NCBI GenBank assembly: GCA_030386875.1 | Contig: CM059571.1 | Span: forward strand, 27,584,355-27,648,354 | Length of the DNA: 64,000 nt | Reading direction: 5' to 3' | Source: Morinoia aosen | Lineage: Eukaryota; Arthropoda; Malacostraca; Amphipoda; Talitridae | Shown here: in pieces, positions 12,332 through 23,860 of the stretch | Layout of the letters: each line of letters begins with the position of its first letter | How positions within the stretch are numbered: the stretch's first letter is position 1 | The notes under the pieces: generated by a model | Told to the model about the DNA's origin: nothing | What the model saw: only the letters and a program-made list of their open reading frames with translations | Database searches by the model: none | Translations under genes and position numbers: made by a program

Positions 12332-15300
12332 TTCATGCTGTTGGAACTAGGGTGGGATCAGTTTTCTATGATACTAGTGAAATTAATTTAAAATCTGCGT
12401 CTCCTGATACTCTGGCCAACGTTAGTGCCTCTATTCTTAATTACGATGTAACTGAGCCTGATCCTGAAGTTTCAGACACCGACAGAAGCCTGATAAAGAC
12501 AGTCTTGGAGAGTACTTCCCGTAATGGAGAAGGGCGATTAGTAATGCCTGCTTTGTGGAATGATTCCGTGATTCATTTGCTTCCTAATAATTATTGTCTT
12601 GCTGTAAGTATTCTGAAATCTATTCTCAAAAATATCGAAATGATTCTAATAAATTAAATCAGTATGATGAAGTAATTAAACGACAACTCTCAGAGGGAAT
12701 TATTGAAGAAATTTCTCCCCTGGAACATTTCAAAGATAATCAACTTTATTCTTTCTTGGCGCATAACGCAGTTTTTAGGCGTAATGTAGAGTCAACTAAA
12801 TGTAGAATTGTGTTGTTGTCAAACTTGGCAGACAAAAAAATCAAGGGAGCGATGTCTCATAACCAGGTTTCTTTGCCTGGACCACAGTTGTTGGCCACCC
12901 TAACTCTCCTTAGGTTTAATAAATTCTTGATGATCTTTGACCTTGAGAAAGCATTTCTTCAGTTGTGTCTTAAGCCCAGTGATACTAATAAATTACTCTT
13001 TCTGTGGTAGAGGGATGTAGCGAAGGGAGATTTTTCTATTGTAGGGTACAGATTCTTGAGAGTTCCTTTCGGATTGAGGTTTTCACCTTTCTTGTTGATG
13101 CTAGCCTTGTATAAAATTCTTGTGCTTGATGATACCGAGGGAACCAGTAGAGACATGAAGAATGTTATGTACAACCTTGCCTACATGGATAATATAGCTT
13201 TCTCCTCTTCCTGATCTCATGACCTCACTAAAGCCTTGAGTGTGGCTGTAGACACGTTTAATTCCTATGGGTTCAACTTGCAACAACTTGCGACTAATGC
13301 GGGAGAGGTTCATTCTAAATTGGTGGCTTCTGGTTTGGCTGAGAATTCTGGGACGTGTAAACTTCTGGGACTTTTATGGAATATTGAATCTGACGTGATC
13401 TATACTAAGGTTCCTAAGCTGGACGAGGGTGCAAACACGAAACGAACTATTTTGTCGTTTAAATTCAAATTTTGATCCGGCTGGGTTTATTTTGCCGACT
13501 CTGAATAGAGCTAAATTATATTTTCACGAGCTCCAGGTGATCTCTGCCCTATCTTGGGATACACCCTTGGAGAGTTCGTCAATTAAAACTTGGAAAAAGA
13601 TTGCCAAGCAAATAAATAGCTCTGTAACATTAAAGGTGCCACGCTGCCTTGGAGATTATGAAGGCTCCTTTAACTTGGTCGTGTATGTAGACGCAAGCAA
13701 TGACCTTTATGGTTGTGTGGTTTACTTGATGGAAAAATTTTCTTCAAATTTGAAATTTCTTGTCGGTAAGAACAGGCTGGTCGGGGCGAGTTTGAGAACT
13801 AAATCCATACCTGTGCTTGAGCTTCTCTCAGTTAGGTTTGGTATTTCGATCATGTTTGAAATATTCAAAGACTTGACCAAAGCTCACTGCCCTGTTTCTA
13901 TTAACAACCTCCGTCTTTACACAGACTCGATGATAGCGTTAAGCTGGTTGACTTCCAAATCTCGAAAGTTAGGGAAAATTGAACGCAAAGGCTCCCTGAT
14001 TAACAACGCTCTTGACGCTATCGTACGGGAGTGCGATGGTCATTCAGTGAGATTCTATCACATTAGGGGGACCAGCAATCCTGCTGACCGCCTGACTCGC
14101 TGCGTCTCTAGCAGGGTCCTGGCCCGGTCCACGTATTTGACGGAACCTGATGCAGATTCTTTAAATGGCTACCCGTTTTTAATTGTTCCTGAGCCTCCCC
14201 AGAGTAAGTTACAGTGGAGCGAGATTGCTGTCAATTCTGTCAGTGTCGCTCAAAGTGAGCCGATTTTTGGATTTCGGCAAGTTTTCATCTTTCGCGAAAT
14301 ATTGTAAAGTGTTGCATTTTGTGCGTAAGTTCATATTTAATTTGAAAGCAAAGGTGAACGTCAAACGACAGGATGTTGCCGCTAATAGCCCTGATAGCTG
14401 TTTGTGTGAGGATACCTGTATCGAAGTGATTAGGAATGCTCAGCGAAAAAATTATCCTGAAGTTTTCTCTTATTTCTCTGATAAAAAGTCAAATGCCGGT
14501 ATTGTGACACAAATGAATTTGTTTGTAGACCAAATAGGTCTGATAAGAGTGGGGAGCAAGTTGAAAAATTTGAATGCAACCTACGAAACTAGAAATCCAA
14601 TTTTAGTGCATAAATCTTGCCCCCTCACGAAGTCTTTGATCCTCGATTTTCATTTGAAGATGCGTCATGCCGGTGTGTACAAAATTCTTGCCGAGATTCG
14701 TAAGAGATTCTGGATTCCGTGTGCTTTTGGTGTGGTTAATAGAGTCATTGGAGAGTGCCTGGTTTGCAAGAAAATGTATGGTCGTACTATTAAGGTAAAC
14801 AGGAATTCATATAAGACTTATCGAATTAATCCTCCTGAAATCCCATTTAGGGCAATTGCCATAGACCATATTGGTCCCTTCTCTGTGTATGGCGATAGTA
14901 ATAAGGCCTATCTTTTAATAGTAGCTTGCATGTGGTCACGGGCTGTGAATCTCTTCCCGACTAGGAATATTGATAATGAAGCGTTTCTCAGATCGCTTCA
15001 GTGCCATATTTTTAATTATGGAATTCCTCAAACAATAATAAGCGACAATGGATCTCCTATTGTCACGTCAATTAAAATGATCTCGTCATACCTGAGTGAC
15101 ACTTCGGTCAAATCGTTTCTTAAAGAGCGTGACATTGATGTACTGAACTTTTCTCCCTATCCTCCAAATGCTAGTTTTTTGGGAGGTGTTGTAGAGTCCT
15201 TAGTGAAACAAGTTAAAAACATGATCTATTCATCTATTTCGAAGACCGTACTATCGTACGACCACTTCCAATTGTTGACGGAGGAAGTTAAGATGTTAGT

Positions 15301-15498
15301 CAACAAAAGGCCGATTGCTTTCAAAGCCGGCCTGAGGCAGGGTCTTGCCATGGAGGGTCAAGTCTTGACCCCAGAGATGTTGGTCAAAGGATCTGACGTA
15401 CCATGCATTTCGGTCATTCCTCAATTGTATAATACCGACGACTCTCTTAATGACCCTACTTTCGCCTGTGACCGATCAGCTAACAATTTTAAACAATT
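12332..15498 (+). pseudogene. BEL/Pao pol: RT, RNase H and integrase, broken
   Basis: Resumes after LINE copy 1. The pre-RT linker (about 12332-12590), RT (about 12600-13230), tether and RNase H (about 13430-14130) and integrase (about 14300-15498) follow in BEL/Pao order. The RT YxDD box reads YMDNI at 13182-13196, so the second catalytic Asp is lost. Frameshifts lie near 12600, 13440 and 14290, with stops TAG 13008-13010 and TGA 13212-13214. The integrase retains an HHCC zinc-binding region (about 14650-14780) and the three acidic residues in IDHIGPF, SDNGS and VESLVKQ. The C-terminal integrase part is cut by the tail of LINE copy 2. Confidence 0.85.
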
Positions 15499-15612
15499 TA
15501 AACAATTTTAAACAATTTATTTACCACAGGTGATACAGAGGAAGAATTTTTCTTAAAGTCTAGTACAATGGTCAAATTTGAGTATAGCTACCTGTGGGCC
15601 CGAACAACCTCA

Positions 15613-15774
15613 TATACGGGCAGACAGAGGTTAGAGATACGCTGGTTACGTGCGACGTTTACTGGTAGAGATGTTAACAGGACGGGGAGCGAACCAAATG
15701 CGCGGGCCCTAAAGAGCTCACCGCTTATAAGACCTCTGAGGTGCTTAGGGTAGGGGGGTGTGCTCGCTCGCACA
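15613..15774 (-). repeat. LTR, 3' copy of the 4.6-kb element
   Basis: 162 bp, nearly identical to the copy at 20058-20220, apart from a few substitutions and a one-base indel. Very short for an LTR. The polypurine tract lies immediately inside it. Confidence 0.85.
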
Positions 15775-15776
15775 TA

Positions 15777-15788
15777 CCTCCCCCCTTT
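15777..15788 (-). other. Polypurine tract of the 4.6-kb LTR element
   Basis: On the minus strand this reads AAAGGGGGGAGG, two bases before the TG start of the 3' LTR. This is the position and composition of the plus-strand DNA primer in LTR retrotransposons. Confidence 0.8.
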
Positions 15789-15790
15789 AA

Positions 15791-18700
15791 CCGGATAGGT
15801 ATTCAATTATAAAAAAAATAATATTCGGGCTGATAAAAACAAAATTTTAATTTCAAACACCAAATTAATTGAGCAACACCACTTGACGTTAATAAAGCCG
15901 CGCATAAACAAAAGTATTACTTCTAACACAAAATAAATCTAGTGATTATAAGATTATAGTAACGTTTAAATAGGTTAACTGCAAAAGTAAAATACGAGTT
16001 CCTCGGCAAAACAATCTCGGAAAATTTTATAATGAACAGAGCTATTACCTCGTAGGTAACGAAAAATAATTCAGAAAAGATAATGAAATTAGCTGGACGT
16101 CAAATAAAAGAATCAATAAAATTTTAACAAAAAGAAAATATTGACGTTTGATAATTATTACAAAACATCGTCTGCGTTTCCGTAGACTTCAGAATAGATG
16201 TTAGTTAAAGTTATAGCCAAACATCGCACAAATTAGAACGGAGCTTTTCCACTATTAGTAAAACAACCAATCAGAATAAAAAGAGTGCCGTAGACTCGTA
16301 AAACTTTATTCTATCGGTAACATAATGATATGGAATGTGGAGTAAGATATAAGAAAACATGTAGTAAAATCAAACACACGCTAGTTTAAAACATCAAGTA
16401 TGAATATGAAAATTGGGTAAACCGTTTCAAATTATCGTAATCCAATAGTAATAAAATGTAAACAAAGTCCATAATTTTGAACGACTGAATTTATAATTAC
16501 CTACTTTCAAGTTTCTAAATATACTTAAACCACGTTGGCAACACCAACGTAGGTAAAATAACATCGTAGAAAATAAACACTCTTTTTCAAGTTGAGTTAT
16601 TTTTGTATGTAAAGTCAATGGTTCACCGTATCAATGGTTCACTGCGCGCGGCCATGTACATGTACATGTACCATGTTACCGTGTTACAAGATGTGTTACC
16701 GCTCGCACACGTGCGACCTGAAATTGGAAAAAAATACGAGAAGATTAGCATGGTTAACGCGAAAAATTTAGTACATGAATGCTTGAATAAAGTAAATTGA
16801 GAAACACCTTTAGTGTCAGAGTGATCCTTTACCGAATCTTACTATTTAGTCAATGACATGTAAACATTCTTAAAACTCTGAGACAATGATTTAAAAGTCC
16901 AGCATAATCATTTAAGTTTTCTCAGAGAATGAATGCTGACTCAATAAAGATCAGCTGAATTCCGACTAGGCATTTAATTTGCTGAGAGATCGAAAACACT
17001 GTCTCCACATTAAAATCTCGGCATGAATAGCGACCGGATGTCGCTAGAATTTTCCAATCTGTATTTACAATGTGAATTCAGCATATTAATTGTCATCGTG
17101 ACATGAGAGTGCGTTCTTGACCCTTTCCCAGACAATGCACGGCAAAAAAAAGATTTAAATATGTGCAAAGTCGTCAACTCTCGCAAAACGTGCAAACAAA
17201 AAAAATTCAAAAATTCAAAAATTCTCAACAATCACGCGCGGTTTTTACACAAGAACATAAGAAAATTATTATTCTGTGATTGTTAAACCTTTATACTGTA
17301 AACGATTACTTTACATTTCACATATCGCGTGACGTTAATGCCTTAATCAAAAAGGTAAATACTAAAGCGTATGCGTGGTTAACATGAAGCATAAGCAAAT
17401 ACAACAAAAAGACACAATTGAATACATAAGAACATACTTTTTATGGTACGTACACGAAAAGTTGTCAATGTAAAAATCAATATTCACGTTAAACACTCTA
17501 AATTTTAATCGCTCAATCCGTTGTAAATGATCAATTAGTTGTAAATGATCCTATAGAAACTTTGGAGAGACTTGACGATAAATTTTGCATTCTATTACGT
17601 TTGAATAATAAATTACACCACATAAAACTTTACTGATTATGAAATTCGAGTAGGCTTGCAAAATGACTGTATGACGCACTAGATCGTAAACGTGCTCAAA
17701 AAACATTAAAAATAGCCACTCTCGTTTAACAAATAACTAAGAAATAAATTAAATTTTGCTCTTACTCTTAATTAGTTTCCACTATTCAATTATTCGTTAA
17801 TTATCCAAAACACTTTTTATTCACGACTATTCACCAGTCATACTCATGAATATTCACCTAGTCATATTCATATTCATGATTACGCCTACGTACCTCGGCT
17901 GTCAACTGTAGAGTTCATTGACATGCGCAGCCTGAGCTACTCGCGGCCTTGAGCCAATGCAAAAAGAATAAGCTACTCCCTCGCTCTGCACATGAAATTA
18001 TGCGTGCTGCTCTGCACACTCTACACTCTATTACTCTCGCATGGTAATGGGCGTCTATCGCCTCTCATTATTACTCTTGTATGGTACTTCTGTTCGCCAG
18101 CACAATGACAACCGCAATCAACAATGCTTAACTCTGACCGTCATGGTATCAATGGTATTACTTCCACCACATGAAATTATGAATTAAAATCAGAGTCCTA
18201 TCGAAAATCAACGGTAACAGCGTCTCCAAAAGCTTATTCACTTAATTGTCTGAGCGAATTAATTTAATACTATTTCTCAACAGTATTACTCGACCTCGCT
18301 GGTAAATTTACCTGGTAACTTTGAACCATTTTACCAGGCATGTCCACAGCCCTGTCGGTATCATTATATCATTTACCAAGCGCTGCAACGCTCTCTGGGC
18401 TTACCTCTACCTGGGTTTACCTTTTTATATTCTCACGGACATTCACTCTGCAGCGGTTTTACCTCTACCTGGGTTTACTTTTTTATTCTCTCACGGACAT
18501 TCACTCTGCCGCGATATCCGCTCTTTTTGCTCTCTATTACTTCAATATTTCTCGCATATTTCCTCTTTCGTACTCAGCGCAATAACATCAGGTATGCATC
18601 ATCAGAACTTCCACTATTATTGCCTTCACTTGGAAGAGTATCTTCCTACTTTGATATATTTTTAATTCTCGAAATCACATTGCATTTCTCAGTACATATT

Positions 18701-20038
18701 TCATCACTATTACATCATTTCAATGCATTGTACTACTTTTACATCATCTTTCAATTAATTCCTGTCATCTTAATGCAGCGAATTGTTCTTCCAATAATTG
18801 ATCCTTTAATCAGTAGTACTTCCTCGTAATCATAATGCAATGATTCTCTTGCAAACAATTTTCCTCTTATTCTCTAACTGCTTGAACGTTGAGTTTTACA
18901 AAGGTCTTCAGCATTACCTTTGGGCAAATTGGAACGCCCTTCCCCCCTGCAACACCCTATCAGACGCAACCAGCTAAAAAACTCAGGTAGCATTACATGA
19001 CCTACATGTTGCACAGGTTACAAAAGGCATTTAAGGATACTTATGTCTCTTTCGCCAATATATCCACGCAAGAAAAATAACCGTGGTAGTCATTGTACTC
19101 GTTACAGGCGCGCTGGTTACTGAAATTTCAGGCATAGTTACGTTACTAGTTTCGTGTTTAGGTATTACACATTAAATTACTGCTCAACTGAGCTTAGTGA
19201 TTGCTCAAGCGCAAATTACTTGAGGCTGCAATACAAATACAATACAAAATTAGTGTTTCAGGCTACAATACAAAATTACTTGAAACACTTATAGCAACAC
19301 TTCGAGAAAATAGTGCCACTCACAATAAAAACACAGCTCTTTTAAACTCTTAAAAATAGCTCATGTCTAGGGGTCGTTGAACACACTGCTCGCTCTCACT
19401 GCCAATGCAGACTTTGACCTTAACGCCTGCGCGAACTGGCTAATGCAAAAAAGAACTGACTGGAGAAAAAACACTACCACTGCTGCTGCACGCTGTCTCT
19501 CTCGCGCGCAACGAATATCTAGGCTGCAACAGTACTGTAACAAATATAACAATTAATTGTTGCTGCGTTACTTATTTTAAATTGTAGGTTTAGCTGTCGT
19601 TGTCGATCGATGTCGCGGTCTCTGCAGTCGTTGGGAGCAATGCACCGTTACTGCTTCGTCCGCAGCACGAAAACAACGTTGCTGTAGTCGGCTGACCCAC
19701 CTAGTTGATGTAGTTTTAGGTCTGTAGCCGCCCTTTCCGTAGATCTCTGAAGCTCTCTGTCTGTAGATGCTGTCCTTATAATCGATTTCTCGTTGCTCTG
19801 CTATCTCTGCAGATCATCTTCTTAGAAGTTATAATTCTTGTCATCACCAGACGATCTTCACGGTAGTTCTCTTAATTTCTCTATAGTTATCAGTAACCTT
19901 CTCCACCGTGTTGATTTGCTGAAATCACTGGATCTTCTTCTCAAACTTCTGTAGGTTTCTCGTCGAATACTATATCTTCTTCACTTCCTTAGAACCTCCT
20001 TATCTTCTGTGCTAGTTACACACGGAGTCGTAAATTCA
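15791..20038 (-). other. Interior of the 4.6-kb LTR element, no coding region seen
   Basis: Over 4 kb with only short open frames (under 115 codons) that show no gag, protease, RT, RNase H or integrase motif. One internal 58-bp tandem duplication lies near 18401. The interior may be captured or decayed sequence; it is not a simple deletion derivative that I can tie to another element in the window. Confidence 0.6.
18401..18516. repeat. 58-bp tandem duplication
   Basis: Two adjacent copies of a 58-bp unit beginning TTACCTCTACCTGGGTTTAC (18401 and 18459), differing at a few positions. It lies within the non-coding LTR element. Confidence 0.8.
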
Positions 20039-20056
20039 CCACAGACTGTGCCACCA
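20039..20056 (-). other. Primer-binding site of the 4.6-kb LTR element
   Basis: On the minus strand, one base after the 5' LTR, the sequence reads TGGTGGCACAGTCTGTGG. It starts with TGG, complementary to a tRNA 3' CCA end, as expected for a (-) strand primer site. The tRNA species is not assigned. Confidence 0.75.
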
Positions 20057-20057
20057 A

Positions 20058-20220
20058 TATACAGGCAGACAGAGGTTAGAGATCACGCTGGTTAAAGGCG
20101 ACGTTTACTGGTAGAGATGTTAACAGGACGGGGAGCGAACCAAATGCACGGGCCCTAAAGAGCTCACCGCTTATAAGACCTCTGAGGTGCTTAGGGTAGG
20201 GGGGCGTGCTCGCTCGCACA
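20058..20220 (-). repeat. LTR, 5' copy of the 4.6-kb element
   Basis: 163 bp, matching 15613-15774. Bounded outside by LINE copy 2 3' UTR and inside by the primer-binding site. Confidence 0.85.
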
Positions 20221-22528
20221 TTCAGCGATTTCTAGGGCATCCTACCATCACGTTATTCTAGGGTGTACAAAATGTGTAACCTAGTTCACTTAACCTAGTT
20301 TCGCATTAGACTGATCATTGAGATAAATAACTCGATAATTTATGCTGTATTTTACAATATAGGTCAAATCGGCTATATTTAATAGTATGTTTGATAAAAC
20401 GATTCAAGAGCAGACAGAATATTGGTTATGGTACCCAAGGCAAGTTACATTATGACATTATCATTAGTTAAATGTAGGAGGCAAGATTTTGACACGGTGA
20501 TCTTACACGACTAGTATTCTGATAGGAAGTGAGACTCAAAATGTCTTTTGAATACTTTGTGCGAATTACATTCACGGATCACTGCAGGTATAGAGTTCAG
20601 AGTTTTGGTTCCAACGAAGAGGATACTGTGTTGCGACCGGGCCTTTAAATAATAAGAAAGCATGAATTTACTTCTATTTCGGGTTAAATGGTCGTGATGA
20701 CCAGTTTGCGCAGTCAATAATTGTCTTAGGCTATTGTCGCCATCATTTCTTAATGTTTTGTAAATGAAATTACAGATGGAGGTTTTGTAGAGATCCGAAA
20801 GTTTAAGTATTTGTAAATTTTTGAAAGAATCATTTGTGTGAGCATTATATTCTAGGTTCTTTGCCGCTCTGACAGCTCTTTTCTGCAGAGTAAAAATTTT
20901 GTTGGTTTTGTTTGTATCAGTTCCGTGCCATGCTTTTATTCCGTATTGAAAGTATGGAAAAATGAGCGTTTGGTAGAGCATTTGTAAAGCTGTTTCAGGC
21001 AGAAAATTTTTAACTTTATTTAGGATTCCGATGGATATTGATAATTTAGAACTAATATGAGTGATGTGCTCTTTGAAGGTCAGATGTTCATCTATTATGA
21101 TGCCCAGAAACTTACATGAGTTGGTTTCTTCGATTTCACCTTCGCCAATTTTAATGTATGGGAGAGATACATCTTTCTTGTATGAGAATGTAATATAATT
21201 TGTTTTATCAATATTAAGGCTTATTTTATTAGCTTTGAGCCACGATGAAACCTTGAGAAGTTCAGTATTTATACTCTCCACAATCATAGCAGGATTTTGG
21301 TTCGGAAGGACCGCAGAAAGCGTACTGTCATCGGCAAAAAGTATGAATTTTAAGAATGATGTAGATTTTGCAATATCATTGATAAAAATCAGAAACATTA
21401 GAGGCCCAAAAACAGATCCTAGTGGAACTCCATGGCTAATTGTCTGTGGGTCTGATTTTGCGTCGTTAATGGCAACGTATTGCTTGCGATTTGTTAGGTA
21501 TGACCTGAACCAATCATGGGCAATCCCTCGAATGCCATAACGGTGTAGTTTCTAGAGTTGTATTTTATGGTCCACACAATCAAATGCTTTTCGAAAGTCA
21601 AGAAATACAGAGAAGACAGGCTTTCCGTCATCTATATTAGAATAGAGGAATTGTAAATGATTTAATATAGCGTTTGTTGTTGATTTTTTTAGAGCGAAAG
21701 CCGTGTTGTTTATCGTAAAGAAATGATTTTTGTTCCTAATAAGAGTACACTTTTTTATACACAATCTTTTCGAATACTTTGCTAATAATTGGTAGTACGG
21801 AGATAGGTCGATAATTGTTTACACAGGTTTTTTCAACACTCTTAAAGATAGGGGTTACTCTAGCAATTTTGAGGGAGTTCGGGAAAGCGCCTAGCAAGAG
21901 AGACTGGTTAATAATATTTGATATCAGCGGGGCTACAATGTCAGCAATAACTTCAAGTACTTTAGTCGGAAACGTTTGTAACCCACTCGATTTATTTTTC
22001 ATGTTGTTTATGCACGTAATTACATCGGAGGAATTTGTAGGCGTAAAGAAAAAGGAGTTGGGTTCTCGAATATGATCCATAAATTCCAGGTGATCAGTAG
22101 GTTCACTTGGAATACCATCAGCTATAGTTTTCCCTACGTTTACGAAGAAGTTGTAAAAGAGATTAGCAATTTCTTTCTTCTCATGGTATTTTACATTATC
22201 TTGAATAACATATTCAATTTTCTTTTTATCAGCATTATTCGGTAAACAGCAAGAGTTAAGGAGATTTCAAGTCTTTTTAACGTCAGTTTTGAATTGAGTA
22301 ATATTGAGCGTAAAGTAGTTTTTTTATGTTCTTATCTGGTTTGTTACATAGTTTCTGAATCGGTTATATGTTTCTCTAGATATTCGCCCTTCGTAGATGA
22401 GGGCTAGGTACGCTTGACGTTTCTTTATATTTATCACGATGTCTCTAGTAATCCAGGGCTTATGTTTATTTTTCGGGGTAACTGTACGAGTTACAATTGG
22501 GCAACACTGATTGTATGCGGTCATTATA

Positions 22529-22557
22529 CGAGGCCTGTCGAAAAAGTATCCGACCTT
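22529..22557. repeat. Mariner left terminal inverted repeat
   Basis: 29 bp, an exact inverted match to 23832-23860. Transposase binding site of the family. Confidence 0.93.
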
Positions 22558-22733
22558 AATTTTTCCCGCGCAAAGTAGTGATTCTAAGGCGGCGCCACTG
22601 TGCACGGTGGAAGGAGGAATCTTGATGCGCATGCTTGACTTTTTTCACCGCATTCACTTGGGCCAGTCACTGGCTGGTGGTCGCCAAGTAAGGTGCTGTT
22701 CTAAGTGTTTGTCGGATTTAGTTTTCTTGCAAG

Positions 22734-23789
22734 ATGACTGAACGAATTGAGCAAAGACACTGCATCAAATTTTGTCAAAAGCTTGGTGATTCTCAAATTG
22801 AAACAATTCGTAAGATTCAGCAGGTGTTTGGGGAAGATGCTATGGGTGTAACACAAATTAAGGAGTGGTTCAACCGATTCAAAGATGGCCGCACATCAGC
22901 GGAGAGTGAGCAGCGTTGTGGCAGGCCCAAAACTACTCGGAGTGCAGCTGTTGTTGAGAGGGTGCGAAATTTGCTGATGGCAGATCGTCGTTTGACCGTG
23001 CGGGAGATTGCCCAAGAGGTTGGAGTGAGTAAAGATTCTGCACATGCCATTTTGCGTGACGATTTGAACATGAACCGAGTGGCTGCGAAATTCGTGCCCA
23101 AGTTGTTGTCGCCGGAACAAAAAGACCTCCGTCGTGACGTTGCACAGGACCTTCTGGACACCGCCAACACTGATCCTGGGTTTCTGAACACCGTGATAAC
23201 TGGAGATGAGTCATGGGTGTACGGGTACGACCCAGAAACAAAAAGACAGTCATCCCAATGGAAGCATCCCGAGTCTCCAAGGCCGAAGAAAGCGCGGCAG
23301 GTGCGAAGCAAAATCAAGGTGATGCTGACTGTTTTCTTTGATGTCCGTGGAATTGTGCATCACGAATACGCACCGGAAGGACAAACAGTGACAAAGGAGT
23401 ACTATCAGGATGTTCTCCGGCGACTTCGTGATGCAGTTCGGCGCAAAAGACCAGACATGTGGACTGCGAACAACTGGCACTTGCATCACGACAACGCGCC
23501 CGCACATTCATCCCATTTGATCCGCAATTTCTTGGCCAAACATGGAATTACGACCGTTCGCCAACCTCCCTACTCTCCAGACCTGGCTCCTTGCGACTTC
23601 TGGTTGTTTCCAAAATTGAAGACACCACTGAAAGGATCCCGTTTTGAGAGTAGAGAAGAGATAATGCGGAACGCGACGACAGAGCTGAACACCATTCCAA
23701 AAGAAGACTTCCAGAGGTGTTTCCGGCAGTGGAAGGATCGGTGGGCTAAGTGTGTGGAAGCACAAGGAGCCTACTTTGAAGGGGATTAG
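22734..23789 (+). CDS. Mariner transposase, apparently intact
   Basis: 351 codons from ATG 22734, the usual mariner length. N-terminal paired helix-turn-helix DNA-binding region: residues about 5-55 (IKEWFNRFKDGR) and 85-110 (LTVREIAQEVGVSK). FVPKLLSPEQK at 120-130 corresponds to the conserved WVPHEL-type linker. The catalytic core shows ITGDESWVYGYD (D158), HHDNAPAH (D253) and YSPDLAPCDFWLFPKLK (D288). There are 34 residues between the last two Asp, the DD34D signature of mariner. No stop or frameshift. It catalyses cut-and-paste transposition at TA sites in the nucleus. Confidence 0.96.
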   Translation: MTERIEQRHCIKFCQKLGDSQIETIRKIQQVFGEDAMGVTQIKEWFNRFKDGRTSAESEQRCGRPKTTRSAAVVERVRNLLMADRRLTVREIAQEVGVSKDSAHAILRDDLNMNRVAAKFVPKLLSPEQKDLRRDVAQDLLDTANTDPGFLNTVITGDESWVYGYDPETKRQSSQWKHPESPRPKKARQVRSKIKVMLTVFFDVRGIVHHEYAPEGQTVTKEYYQDVLRRLRDAVRRKRPDMWTANNWHLHHDNAPAHSSHLIRNFLAKHGITTVRQPPYSPDLAPCDFWLFPKLKTPLKGSRFESREEIMRNATTELNTIPKEDFQRCFRQWKDRWAKCVEAQGAYFEGD

Positions 23790-23831
23790 GGTCCCAACCC
23801 CGTCAGGTTGTTGAAGTATTTTTTCTGGCCA

Positions 23832-23860
23832 AAGGTCGGATACTTTTTCGACAGGCCTCG
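23832..23860. repeat. Mariner right terminal inverted repeat
   Basis: 29 bp, exact inverted copy of 22529-22557, followed by the TA duplicate. Confidence 0.93.

Larger units (their letters stand above)
4976..15498 (+). mobile_element. BEL/Pao LTR retrotransposon remnant, split by nested insertions
   Basis: Two blocks, 4976-7254 (gag and protease) and 12332-15498 (RT, RNase H, integrase), give BEL/Pao domains in the family order on the plus strand. They are parted by a 5.1-kb LINE. Block 1 is cut by a small TTAA-flanked MITE. Block 2 stops inside the integrase C-terminal part, where an oppositely oriented LINE was inserted. Several frameshifts and stop codons show the element is dead. Neither LTR was identified; the 3' end should lie beyond 26552 if it survives. 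Confidence 0.85.
15613..20220 (-). mobile_element. 4.6-kb non-autonomous LTR retrotransposon
   Basis: Direct repeats of 162 and 163 bp bound a 4.28-kb interior with no recognisable gag or pol. On the minus strand the LTR starts TGTGCGAGC and ends GTATA. A tRNA-type primer site follows the upstream LTR and a polypurine tract precedes the downstream one, so orientation is clear. It is inserted in the 3' UTR of LINE copy 2 with a 4-bp target duplication, TGAG with one copy now TGAA; comparison with LINE copy 1 confirms the empty site. Lack of coding capacity means it would depend on another element's proteins. The parent superfamily is unknown. Confidence 0.85.
22529..23860 (+). mobile_element. 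Intact mariner transposon, 1332 bp
   Basis: Perfect inverted repeats of about 29 bp (starting CGAGGCCTGTCGAAAAAG) bound the element, with TA at 22527-22528 and 23861-23862. It is inserted in ORF2 of LINE copy 2; the flanks join to match copy 1. It carries one uninterrupted transposase gene. Identical TIRs, an intact ORF and size typical of mariners suggest a recent insertion. Internal frames on the other strand are shadows. Confidence 0.96.

Noticed and set aside
12206-15612. The BEL pol block appears flanked by a 120-bp inverted repeat (12206-12331 and 15499-15612), as if it were a DNA transposon or captured segment.
   Set aside because: The two arms are the 3' ends of two LINE copies inserted in opposite orientation; removing the LTR element at 15613-20220 makes the second arm continuous with LINE copy 2.
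22817-23317. Long minus-strand frames inside the mariner.
   Set aside because: Shadows of the intact transposase gene.
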